Notes under the pieces: model-generated
Told to the model about the DNA's origin: nothing
The model's database searches: none
Seen by the model: the letters and a program-made list of their open reading frames with translations, nothing else
Assembly (NCBI GenBank): GCA_021234155.1
Contig: JAJEKV010000164.1
Span: 752,783 to 816,782, forward strand
DNA from: Isoetes taiwanensis
Lineage: Eukaryota > Streptophyta > Lycopodiopsida > Isoetales > Isoetaceae
Direction of reading: 5' to 3'
DNA: 64,000 nucleotides
Shown here: piece after piece, positions 45,560 to 55,844 of the stretch
Layout of the letters: each line of letters opens with the position of its first letter
Position numbering within the stretch: the stretch's first letter is position 1
Program-made: the position numbers and the translations under genes

Positions 45560-46836
45560 TTAATGGACAATCATGTGTCCTCGGTGTCCTCGGCCGGAAG
45601 CACTGAAGCATAACTTCTTCTCAATGCATTCTCGCTCTCTTTTCCTTCGGGCAGATTTGCCTAGGAGACGCTTTTAAGAGCACCGGCCTCGATGCATTCT
45701 CGCGGGCTTACGGTCCCCAAAAGCTTTTGCTCGACCCTTGCCTTGTCAGCCGACACGATGGTGTAGGCTGGCGATTGCTTACCCCCGATATTGTCCCCCG
45801 ATCAACGCCTCAACTCTTACCCGAAGGTTGATTGCTTCTCTGGCTGGAGTTGCTGGTGCCTCTTCCAAACTTATAGCTTTATCTTCGCCTCCAGAACTGA
45901 CCTTGGGTTGATTGCTCTAACAAGCCTCTTGATATTCTTTGTTCAACCCCTCAATATAGGTGTCCACCGCTTGCCTTTTCGATACTCCAGGGACATGAAG
46001 TCTAAGTCTCATGAATTCTTTCAGATACTTAGCCACCGATAAGCTACCCGATTCAACCCAGAAAACTGGCCGGATCCTGTCTACTAGTATGGGACCTTGG
46101 TACATAGTGCTTACGGAAAAGCCTTGCTAAAAATCTTAAATGCGCAATTGTTCCTCTTGATTTTGTTAGACTTAGCATATCCCTTCCACCGGATCCTTGC
46201 CGGTCCAATAAGGTTAGTCTGTAGCAACTTTCCCTATGTCCTTGTCTTTCATACCGTATGAGTTGCCAAACTCTTCCATTTCATCAAGCCATGCTTTCAC
46301 CTCCATGCCGATCTGTCTTTCCCGAAACGGGCCGAGCTTCCTTGTCTTCCATACATTGCTCATAGCACTATCCACCTTTTTCGGTAATCACCGTCTTTCT
46401 TGCTCTTTTCCTTGTTTTAGGTGTGTCGACCGACCGCTTCTGAGCTAGAGCTGTCGCCCTCACTGGAAGAGTCATCCGATGAGCCGGAGCTAGATGATGA
46501 TGGGCTCCTGGTTCTCCTCTTCCTTCTTTTATCCCTGACGTTCCCCTGGTTGCCCTCCCCTTCCTGCTGAGGGACTTCGTCACCACCCGGAAAACAAGGT
46601 GGAGGTGGGTGACCATCTTCCTGTGCATTCATGAGAGGTGTCGCCTTGGGTTGATGAGGTGTTGCATCCGATTCCTCATCCGCACCAACCTTGCGTTGAT
46701 CGCCTCGGTGACATATCTTGCTCAACATCTTCTTGTTCCCCGCCAAACAAATTCCTTGGTACCCAATTGCGTGGTCGGGTGCTGATCTTGGGATCCCGCG
46801 ACCTGAAGTTCCTCTTTGCAAAGGATTGATCATCAA
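45560..46836 (-). pseudogene. Inner-element gag polyprotein region
   Basis: From 46,836 a frame opens with ICLAGNKKMLSKICHRGDQR and leads into a Ser/Glu-rich acidic stretch (SPSSSSSGSSDDSSSEGDSS, about 46,500-46,430). The retrotransposon-gag fold follows in 46,105-45,917: SLSVAKYLKEFMRLRLHVPG and QAVDTYIEGLNKEYQEA. Near 45,600 a shifted CFSASGRGHRGHM looks like the remains of a CCHC knuckle. Gag forms the particle that packages the element's RNA. The capsid-like fold is placed by context and pattern. Confidence 0.75.
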
Positions 46837-47038
46837 TACATTTTATTTAGGTTAGATGTTGATCACTTTTACTTGCAAATTGAATTATCTTTAGTTATAA
46901 GAAATCATACAAAGCCTTACATTGACAAACCAGTTAATAGTCATTAATACATAAGGATTACATAATAAAGCAGATGTATCTTAGCACAATGGGTACAAAA
47001 AAAACATTTAGCACAAACTTAAGAAATTTTTCAACTAT

Positions 47039-48800
47039 TCAGTGGCCTCCCGAAAGCCTGAAGAAGTTCTTGACATCCCTGAATCGGAGGCCTTTGCCGA
47101 GGTTGCGCAAGATGTTCCTCGTTGATCTTCCTTCAAGTGCCCGGGCCATCTCTGGTTCCGGGAGTTCTGGTGCTGTTGCTGCTACCACTGAAAGTGTTGC
47201 ATCCCTCGTGTGTCCTCGCAAAGTCGAGGCAATGGAGCTTGACCGCCTGTTGAAAAGAATGATGTGATCGGCATGGGCGTATATCTTCGAGTGCTGCCCG
47301 AAGCCCGAAAGCGCTATGAGAAGTGCCACGGATTCTTCCCCCCTTGGGCTGAACTCCTTGTGGAAGACTATCATTTGCCCCGGGCCGAGGGCGGAAGATA
47401 GTAGCGGTGTCGCACCCTTCCCCCACGCGATCCGGTGCCCTTCCTTTGAGCCCCCAGTAGGCATCCACCGCCATAAGGTCTTCATGATCTCTCCACATAC
47501 CGGGTTGCGTTGTCCAAGTTAATGCTGGACCCTTCCCTCATGCTCGGCTCGAACCGGGTGGGCTTGAGCTTGGGCCCTTCCCCGGTTTGTAGAGTGTGCT
47601 CGTATCTGGCTGGAACTCCTCCTCTCGAGATGATAGGCTCCTGGCGCCGATAGATCTCTTATCTGGCCGATAGGCTGCTATATCCGACATTGTCTCCCAA
47701 AGATAAAGAGTGTCTCCGCGGCTCCCTTTGGGATCTCCCCGGTATGAGTAGTCGATGATGTCCATTTCTTCCCGTGTGCTATCATACCCAAGAGCTCGTC
47801 CAATTCAAGACCCCGTTTCTCGACAAGTGGGACGATTGAGGATGTCATTTGCAAAATGTACTCCTCCCCGCCGATGACTATCGGGCGACAAGGCCGTGAT
47901 GCCGACGGTGGATCAAGAGTCGTTCACGCTGCCGTCATGCCTCGGCGCGATATCTCCGCATTCTTGTTGCCTCCCCGCTCTCCCATTACGGGTTCCGCTC
48001 CCCTAGCCGCCGTAGTCTTCATGGATCAGAGATGGTGCGCCCGGGACGTCGTGGCCGTAGTAGTATTGAGGGCGGAGGACTCTATATTCAGGATTTGATC
48101 CCGGGCCCCTACGGGTGCATCGGAGTGGCGCTAAGTCTAAGGGCTGAAGCAGAGGGTTCCCCTACTTTGTTGATTGACTTATAATGCATGAAGAGGGCAA
48201 GGGCCGTGCGGGCTGAAAGGTACTGTGCCTATTATGTCAGAGCAGGTCATGTAATCGGGCATGGTCCTAGTCCTATCCCATAGCCGCTTCTTGCCCTCGG
48301 ATCCCGCCTCTCGACCTAAAGCTTGGGTAAGTGTCTCAGGGAAACCCAATTCCCTCCCCTAGGAGGCGCCTAACTTCCCAAGGCGGGACCTGGCTTTGGT
48401 CATACTTGGCACATAATGTCCCGTGGTAGTAGGGTGTTCTAGTCAAGGTTGCGTGAAGATCAAACAAGTGATCAAACACAGAGAAGGCTTGATCTACCTG
48501 AAGCACATGGATATGGTCGGCAAAAGCATTGTACCATCTCGAAGTTGCCGGGCCATTGAGCGGGAAAGGATGTAGAAAATGGCTTGCAAAGATCAGTGGA
48601 GGGTCAGAAAATCGCCTAAGGGGCTGGGAGCAGTTCTGTAGGAAGAAAAATGGTAAATGAGACCTATTTTTATAGACTATGGGTGACCTCGGGATTTGTG
48701 CAAAAAGGTGCTTAGCTAAGACGACCTTGGTTCTATGGCTCTGGGTGTCCAAATGAACTACCATGAAGTGCAAACTTAAGCAAAACAAAGCAAGAAACAC
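47039..48800 (-). pseudogene. Second extra coding region of the inner element, family unknown
   Basis: Protein-like pieces follow in order on the minus strand. They are FADHIHVLQVDQAFSVFDHL and LTRTPYYHGTLCAKYDQSQV (48,550-48,390), a shifted ETLTQALGREAG and RTRTMPDYMTCSD (48,330-48,240), RPIVIGGEEYILQMTSSIVP and RGLELDELLGM (47,900-47,780), YRGDPKGSRGDTLYLWETM (about 47,740), and GPGQMIVFHKEFSPRGEESV with YAHADHIILFNRR (47,390-47,260). This would be 500 or more residues in one chain with four or more shifts. It is neither gag, pol nor an envelope that I recognise. It sits between the H3-like ORF and gag. Confidence 0.55.
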
Positions 48801-48811
48801 TACATGGCAAT

Positions 48812-49135
48812 TTGTTGGATCAAATTTGGCTAATTTGGGCCAAAGATGGCCCGACCCGGGTGAATCCGCGCGGATGGCCTCCGCGTCGCGGACGCAGACG
48901 CGTTTGGCGCGGTCTCACCCGGTTGGCCTATTTTGGGCCAATTTTTGGTCATTTTAGGAAATTTGAAGATGCTAATATGGCTAATTGGGCCAATTCTAAC
49001 CTAACTAGCAACTTATTTTGTGCAAAACTGACATCTAAAAGCAAGATTTTGGGGGTAGGCGGGTGAATCCGCTGAACGCCGCCGGGGACGCAGAGGCCAT
49101 TGGCGCGGTCTCACCCGACTGGCCCCAATTTTTGC
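48812..49135. repeat. Imperfect tandem duplication between the two extra ORFs
   Basis: A block with GGGTGAATCCGC, GGACGCAGA and TTGGCGCGGTCTCACCCG occurs at about 48,855-48,925 and again at about 49,060-49,125, with related AATTTTGGGCCAA sequence between. It looks non-coding and separates the H3-like ORF from the next coding region. Confidence 0.65.
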
Positions 49136-49347
49136 ATTTTTGATGATTTTTTTGCCAAAATTTTGTTGTAGTCATGATTTCTGGGGTATTTCTAGACATG
49201 CCATGAAGAATCCTACCACAATTGGGTTCTATTTTCTACATTTCAAGCATAGAACAATTTCACAGAGGGAAAAGAACTTTTATATTAATGAGGAACATAA
49301 TTACATGAAAATTTTTGTTCTTCTACAAAATTTACAAAATTTGAGGC

Positions 49348-50428
49348 CTAGGGCCTCTCCCTGCGGATCCTCCGTGCTAAGTGGATATCCTTAGGCATAA
49401 GGGTTACCCGCTTAGCATGGATAGCGCAGAGGTTTCCCTCCTCGAAGAGCTGCACTAGCTCTGCCTCGGAGGCCTCTTGCAGAGCCCGGGTCATTAGAGG
49501 GGTTACCCTATAGTCCGGTCCTGGAATTTGCCAAAACCTCCCTAAGGAGACGCTCGAAGGGCGCCTTCCTTATCAGGAGATTCGTGCACATCTGGAAGTG
49601 CCGAATCTCCCTAAACACCCGGGCGTATGTGCTGTTCGGCCCGTGGTGAACCCTCTCGGGTTTTTCTGGCCTCGGTGGGGGTGGCTTGGGCTGGTTCTTC
49701 TTTGGCCTGCCCCCCACTACGACGTATTTGGACCTCCTGGCGGCAATACCACTCATTGTACCTCGTCCAAATGGACGAAGGTACTCCTTTGTATGCCACC
49801 ATCTTTTTTTTGAACTCCCGGTCTAGCTGCAGCAGCGGAAATGCCCGCTCCCCTACCTTCTGTTTCTTCACCACCTTAGGTGGTTCCGGCCACTTAGGGT
49901 AGGGTGGCCTCGCGTCGGGGTCCTGCTGCCCCTCCTCCTCCTCCTCTGCCTCCACCTGCGGCTCCTCTTCCGGCCGTGGCTCTTGAATAACGACGGTCCG
50001 GCGAGGCCCGTCGTTCCTTCGGGTTCCTCTCCTCCTCCCTGGCTCCCTCTCCCGGCTCCGCTTCTTCCCGGCCCTCCTCCTCAGAGGCCACTCGCAACCT
50101 TCTCCTTACCTTTCTTCCTTGGGGCCGAAGGCCCCGCTTCGTCCACCTGTTGGTGGACCTGCTCTTCCTCCTGCTCCTCCACTTTGTCTCAGGGCATTCA
50201 AACATGGATTCGTCGGTTCTTTGTGTGCCTGCCCGGCGAAGGGCTGCTCTCGGCATCATGATACGACCAGGTCCGCTGCTGCTGGCTGGCCGGTGGGGAA
50301 AGCTCCTCTTCCCCCTTCTTGGGCCGTAGGTGTTCTGGTATCTTCTTCACATGCCGCCCTGCTGCCTGCGCCATGGAGAGGGTAGGCCTAGGGCCAGTCT
50401 TCCTGTAAGTTTGTTTGGTGCGGGCCAT
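49348..50428 (-). pseudogene. Histone H3-like protein with a very long N-terminal tail, inside the retrotransposon
   Basis: ATG at 50,428 starts MARTKQTYRKTGPRP: residues 1-6 and 8-9 of the H3 tail are kept, with Y for A7 and T for S10. A basic, Glu-rich low-complexity part (50,200-49,950), then KWPEPPKVVKKQKVGERAF and VPSSIWTRYNEWYCRQ (to about 49,745) follow. From 49,640 the H3 fold is unmistakable: alpha-N FREIRHFQ, alpha-1 [17 protein letters not shown], alpha-2 [33 protein letters not shown] and [10 protein letters not shown], stop at 49,350-49,348. Canonical H3 is 136 codons; this is about 360. At least three or four frame changes occur, one inside the fold near 49,528. With one extra base there, loop 1 has canonical length. 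It seems H3-like, not CENH3-like. Confidence 0.9.
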
Positions 50429-50990
50429 ATCTTATGGTTCAGAAAACGGGTGACGAAGGGCTGGGCAAGAGAAGGTTTGAGGTGAAGGGTTGGAGAGAGA
50501 AAAATGAGGTGTCAGATATTTAAAAAGGAGGGTCCCTGGGAATATTCTCCTACCATAATTACCCCTATTTATTAGCCCCCCCTTATTAATTACAAGATAT
50601 TTAATTAATTATTTAACTATTAATGTATATATTAACCTATATTAATTGATATTATCTTTAATTTTTCGAATTTTCCTAATGGTTCGAAGTGCAATTTATG
50701 AATTTGCGCCATTTTTCGCTTGGGCCTCCGATTGGCATGATTCTTCGACCCATTTTAGGTGAAATTTGATGCAGATGCATAATTTTCACTCCAAATTTAC
50801 TAGAAAATTCGTTTGCCTCCCTCAAATCTTCGTCTAACACTTAGCCTAATTCCTGACCCACTACCTAGGAGAAAAATTTTTCCCCCATTTTCGCGGTTCG
50901 ATGGTGGAATGTTTATTCCACACCCCTATAGGCCTGTTAGACTACTTCATGGTTATGGTCAGTGCTAGTTCTTGGTCAACCAAGAACATC
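50429..50990 (-). other. Leader of the inner element
   Basis: About 560 bp between the primer site and the H3-like start codon, AT-rich, with no coding frame. It holds the likely packaging and translation-start context of the element's RNA. Confidence 0.6.
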
Positions 50991-51002
50991 GCTCTGATAC
51001 CA
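50991..51002 (-). promoter_or_regulatory. Primer binding site, inner element (initiator tRNA-Met type)
   Basis: TGGTATCAGAGC on the minus strand, one base after the 5' LTR. It is the same 12-base site as in the copia element at 37,832. Confidence 0.93.
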
Positions 51003-51003
51003 T

Positions 51004-52640
51004 TGTGACGCTCCTCAAGCTAAAACACGCGGGCCGTGCACACTTTCGGCGTAGAAATCCCCATCCGGCTTGACAACCGCATGGGCCCTTCGTCTATCCC
51101 GCACTCTGAGGTGACCCTAGTGCGGGAAGGGAACACGAAGGTGTCTTGCGTGCCCGTCCCCTATGGGCTCCTATAACAGCGGAAGCGATAACACGTCAGA
51201 ACTAGCATCAACATATACAACTACTACCTCGAAGGGTAGTGCATCACATATAAACCAAGGCAAAGATGATAATCACGAACCATAAAACAAGAGAGCTCCT
51301 ACCCGGCCTGGGACTGTGGGGGAGGATGACCGACCGCTAGGCCTCAAGATAGAGCAGACCGAGTCATGACAATGGCGTGGGCTGGCATAGAACAATGGCT
51401 AGGGTTGACCACTCCATCCGCCCCTCCTGTGCATACTTTGCAGATGGGCTAGATCAGGCTCTGACAGGACTCTAGCCTTCCGGAGACGCAATCCCATGGC
51501 ATCACCCATCGGGACTACCCGTGTTGCATCTCCCCTGGTCCGATGAGGCAGGAAGGGTTGCATCTCCCCTTCCTGGGGTCTAGAGGTGCCGGGCGGCTAG
51601 AGAATCGCGGGCGACACCTGCCATTCGCACCCGCCCGAACCCCAAAACGAGAGCCAAGCCATCACTTGCAGCTCTCGAGAGGCAGGGCAACACCATTGCC
51701 CCAGGAGGTGTCGGACCCATGCTCGGCCCACACGGAGTGACCGACCATAAGCCTAGCCCACTACGGGATCCCCCGAAGCCCCCAATCGGCAGGGATCCTC
51801 CCTCCACTTTCCCTCTAGCCCTGTTATCTGGTGCTGAGTCATATCATAGCCTCAATAGCCTGGTGGGCTCCTATGCACAGGCCGCATCTAATAGGAACTA
51901 AGGGATCTACTCTAGGAGCATACTACATATGGCTCTAGGTCTCTACCCCCCTTCCCAATACAAGAGGAGCAAACATGATCAACCATCATCACATAATCAT
52001 CATGAGAATAATCATAAGAAGAACATCTTAACCTAATCATACAACTAACTAATAGTTAGGGCTCCTTGATTAGGGTTCAAGATGTTGAATATGGGTTCTA
52101 GGATGGCTCTACTCTAGATACAAAATACTAGCACATCTGGATTGCTAATTCCAGATGAGCTATCACAACTACTATCCTACATACCTGCTCCTGATGCTCT
52201 CCCTCCAGATCCGGGCGCCTCCATAGTCTTCGACTCACAAGCTGCTGTTCCTCCTCCACGAACGGGTCTACCCTGCTGGGGCTGCTGCACCAGCCTATGC
52301 CACAACGAACGATGTTCGAAACGGGGTTTCGAACAAGTAGGTGAGTCTCGGGGTGCTAGGGCTGGAAAAGAGGTCTAGGGTTAGGGTTTATGCCTATATA
52401 AGTTAGGTCCACCTAGGATGCCACGTGGCCCCAATCGGGTGAGTCCTGTGTGGCGGTGCCCCAATAGGTTAAGGCCACGTGGATAATGGCTTAACCTATG
52501 GTTGGCTAAGCTATGAGAATAACTTAGCCATGCCCCCTAGTGCCACAATCTATGGTATACAAGGCTATGAAGATAGACTTGTATGGTGACGGATCCAGGA
52601 ATATACGTATTTATGGCTTATATTCCCCTGGACCGTCACA
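51004..52640 (-). repeat. 5' LTR of the inner Ty3/gypsy element (right on the map)
   Basis: 1,637 bp, paired with 39,500-41,143. It starts TGTGACGGTCCAGGGG on the minus strand and ends GAGCGTCACA. A TATA-like TTATATAGG at 52,402-52,393 (minus) lies about 240 bp into the LTR and is the likely promoter for the whole element, including the H3-like ORF. Confidence 0.95.
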
Positions 52641-52645
52641 ATTAA
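52641..52645. other. Target-site duplication, right (ATTAA)
   Basis: ATTAA directly after the right LTR, identical to 39,495-39,499. Confidence 0.92.
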
Positions 52646-53322
52646 GAAGTCTACTTTTGTCGCCGCGGAAGTAGATGAAATTGAGGGATAAGAGGTCATT
52701 TAGTCATGCATTGATAGGAAAGCATCTCTAGTCAATGCCTATTACAGGGCACGCAATCTTTCACGCTAAAGGCGATGAAAGATGTAGGCATGAGTGATCA
52801 TCTTAGGCATGATAGGGCGCTGTCTCCACGGCCAAGATGGAAGAAACATCATCTTCCTACGCCGGGAGATTAGCCTTGCATCCATATAATTAATAATTTA
52901 ATGGGGTGTTTCCCTAATAACCAACTTTATAATAAATAAATGTGTACTAATGTAGTGTTGGACCTGCAGGCCAATAGAAGTGTCTAATGGCAGGAGGGTC
53001 GCACTGTGAAGACTTACAACACATGTTTAGTCATAATGTGTTGCAAGGAGACCAAATGGACCTTAAATTATAGAATTTTGAAACTCTGTTAATGATAATG
53101 GTGCAAACCATAAAATTTTGTGAATATTAAATGATAATGTAAGGGTTGAGAGATCACGTTACTATAGTATGTTATGGAACAAGTGAAGTGATTATGAAAT
53201 CTAAACTTTACCTTGGTGTAATTGTGTTATAATATGCATGGAATGTGTTGCAGGGTCTATGTAGGTTTCCAAGGAGGGGAGACATGTGATGCTGAGGACA
53301 GCATCAATTCAAAGTGGGGAGA
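52646..53322 (+). mobile_element. Outer Ty3/gypsy element, 3' untranslated region and polypurine tract
   Basis: Continuation of the element cut at 39,499. No coding is seen. It ends in the purine tract AAAGTGGGGAGA at 53,311-53,322, next to the start of an LTR. Confidence 0.7.
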
Positions 53323-53323
53323 T

Positions 53324-54560
53324 TGTGGCGTTCCAGCATAATATACGATCCGAATACATATATTATACTGCCACACCACGTGTACATGTGACAAGTACTT
53401 GAGAGCTGTAAAGAGTTGCGCATAGGGGGCAACATCATATATTGCACATGTATATTAAACATATGCAATTAAAACCCTTTGCCAAATGGCAAAGCCCCAT
53501 TGGTCCCTTCTAACCTAAACCTAAAAGGTCATGTATAAAGAACAAAAGGGGAAACCCTAAACCCTTTCCATTTTTACCTTTTGGCTTCCTTGGGCCATTC
53601 GGCCAAGCCAATCTGCTAGTTCGCATTGCCAGACGCCGCCAAGCCGCATTTGCACAACAGATCTCTTAGGAGCAGCTGTCTTCAACCCAAGCGAAGGTAT
53701 AGACATGATTCGAGGAGCAGGAGCAAGCCAAGGATCAGGTAACCTGTGATTCCGTTGTGCAAAGTCGACTTTTAGCCCGGCAATGAGCTAGGATAGCATG
53801 GTGATCAGTCTTAGCAGCCATATAGATCCTAAGATCACCAGCATTAACGAATGAACCTAACCATGTATGTTTAGGTAGATAGATTAGATATTATTCAGTA
53901 TCTCAGTTCTTTTATGATGATGATGTTCCATTTTATGCTCTCTGGTGTATGTGGGAAGGGAGCTAGAGGCCATGAAACCTTCAATAGTAGATGATTCTAG
54001 GTAACCTCATTAATTCCAAATTAATGTGGCTATGTACAAGAGCCCGCCTGGTTGTGAGTGGCGGGGCTAGACCGGTGGAATAAGGAGGACCTGTCCCATC
54101 ACTGCTTGATCCCTCTGGTGTGTAAAGCCTACTAGGGATCTTAACGAGCTAGGCTTAATGGTTTGCCACTGCGTGTCGGCAAGGCATGAGCTCGATACCT
54201 CTTGGGTGATGCGTCACCTTCAATGAGGTTCAAGTCGAAGATGGGCAGTGGCCCTCTAGCCGCCTGTGATGGGCATGCATGCCTCTGGAGGGGGTGATCC
54301 TCCTCCTACCTCATCGGGGCAGGGGAGATGAAACCCAGTAGTAGCCCTTTTGGCTACGTACCCGGCAGGCTACGCTCCAGTCCCTAGACTCTTCAACCTA
54401 CTCTGCAAAGTGTACACTGGGAGCGGCGGATGGAGCGGATTACCCAACAGCCATGTTCCTATGCCAGCCCAATCCACTCTTATGAATTCTGTCTGCAATG
54501 ACTTCTGGAGACCCAAGCCGTCAGTCCATACCTTGGAGTTTGAGCCTTGGGTAGAATCTC
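53324..54560 (+). repeat. 3' LTR of the outer Ty3/gypsy element
   Basis: It begins TGTGGCGTTCCAGCATAATA right after the polypurine tract. A TATA-like TGTATAAAG lies at about 53,533. The start recurs, diverged, at 33,486. The right end is not fixed because the partner LTR is missing; I place it near 54,560, where the character of the sequence changes. Confidence 0.65.
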
Positions 54561-55570
54561 CCATGTGATGTTGATATTGTTGATGTGTTTATACATGTAT
54601 GCTATAGTATAGTCATCCTTCGAGGTAACTCTGTTTGCATTTGATATCATGTGCTTACGTTTATTCACGCTTCCGCGGCTAGGACGGCCCCGAGGGAAGA
54701 CGAAATAAATGACCCATCCATTCTTCCTCATCGATCCATTGCTAAAGGATTAGTGTCAGGTGGATGGCCTCTGTCAGCTTGGCTGCCAGGGGGATGAACT
54801 CCGCCTTCCAATACGATGGGTATATCGTACAAGAAGTAGGGGACGCCACACATCCTCAGAGAAAGTTCTACTCTTCTATGTCGTATCATGTTCCTATCCA
54901 CCTCGAGCAAGTTTGCATAGCATTCTCTTAGGTTGGCCACATGCTTGCTAAAATACACATCTCTTATCCTATACGACTCCTCTCAGAATTGTACATATTT
55001 TTCTGGGAGGAGAAAAGAGAAGGATGTCTCTCGAGGTCTAACAGCGTCCGTTAGGCCTCAAAATTTGGTTTCCCGCCGGAGAACAACTCCATCGAATCAT
55101 TCCGGTAGGGCAAGTTTTTGTGGGATAATTCCCCTCCAATTTTGAATCGGCCTCCAAAATGTGGGATATTTCTTCCCCTGTTCCTGCTGGTAGGTAAGCT
55201 TTGTGGGATATTTCGTTTGCTGTGTTCTTTGCATGGGGTTCCATTTGCCGGCCGTTTTATCATGGATCCAATGATTCTCGGAATGATTGTCATGCTTTCG
55301 CATGCTCTTACAATTGTGCTTAGACATTGGAGTCTATAGAAATCAAGCTAATCAACCAAGATACAAATTAACAAGGATTGAAAGGGCTGAGAAATACCTC
55401 TAGACCGGAAATCAATAGCGCGGATGGAAGAATTAGGGGAATTCAAGGAATTGTGCAGCATTGAAGACCAAGAAACGGGAAAAATGGCGCCCCAGAATTT
55501 CGATGAGGGAAAGTTTTCAATCATGAAATTCAGGCGACATAATTTTAGGGGGTTGTTAAGTTAGTGGTTA
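54561..55570. other. Unassigned; one possible minus-strand coding remnant
   Basis: The minus-strand frame 54,958-54,728 (FSKHVANLRECYANLLEVDR, RRVELSLRMCGVPYFLYD) is protein-like but unrecognised. A segment near 55,070-55,250 carries repeated phrases of the type TGTGGGATATTTC/TGTGGGATAATTCC. No other feature is supported. Confidence 0.3.
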
Positions 55571-55844
55571 ATGGAAACGCCCCTAACAGCTTTTAGGGGC
55601 GAATCATCTCTCAAGGTGAGAGTTGAGTTTTCCCACTCTCACCCATCTCTCATTATCTCTCATCTCTCGTATTCTTGCAACACTCTTCAGCTAGACTACT
55701 CAAATTTGTCTTGCATGTTCCCTAGTTATTTCTCTTATCCTCTCCCTATCCTCCTCGATCAAATTTGCATATCACTCTCTATCTTTTTGTCGTGCTCTTT
55801 TTCTATATCTCTCGGTTAAATTCAGTGTCGCCATAACCAGTTCT

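Larger units (their letters stand above)
39500..52640 (-). mobile_element. Complete inner Ty3/gypsy chromovirus-type element carrying a histone H3-like ORF
   Basis: A 13.1-kb unit bounded by two LTRs with TGTGACG...CGTCACA ends and flanked by ATTAA on both sides. In transcription order (minus strand): LTR, primer site, H3-like ORF, a second unknown ORF region, gag with a decayed zinc knuckle, protease, reverse transcriptase, RNase H, integrase with chromodomain, about 860 bp without genes, polypurine tract, LTR. Integrase after RNase H and the terminal chromodomain place it with chromoviruses. The two regions between the primer site and gag (about 4 kb) are far beyond the usual layout. All frames carry shifts. 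Confidence 0.93.

Noticed and set aside
49348-50428. Centromeric H3 (CENH3) as the identity of the H3-like ORF
   Set aside because: The alpha-2 to C-terminal part follows canonical H3 ([13 protein letters not shown]) and loop 1 would have canonical length; CENH3 typically has a longer loop and a divergent end. An origin from CENH3 is not excluded.
49348-50428. A host H3 gene that merely lies next to the element
   Set aside because: It is inside the LTR-to-LTR unit, in the element's coding direction, downstream of the primer site, and the unit has a single matching duplication pair.
40870-52390. Telomere-like GGTTAGGGTTTA near 40,880 and 52,380
   Set aside because: Only one to two units, in matching places of both LTRs; not an interstitial telomere array.
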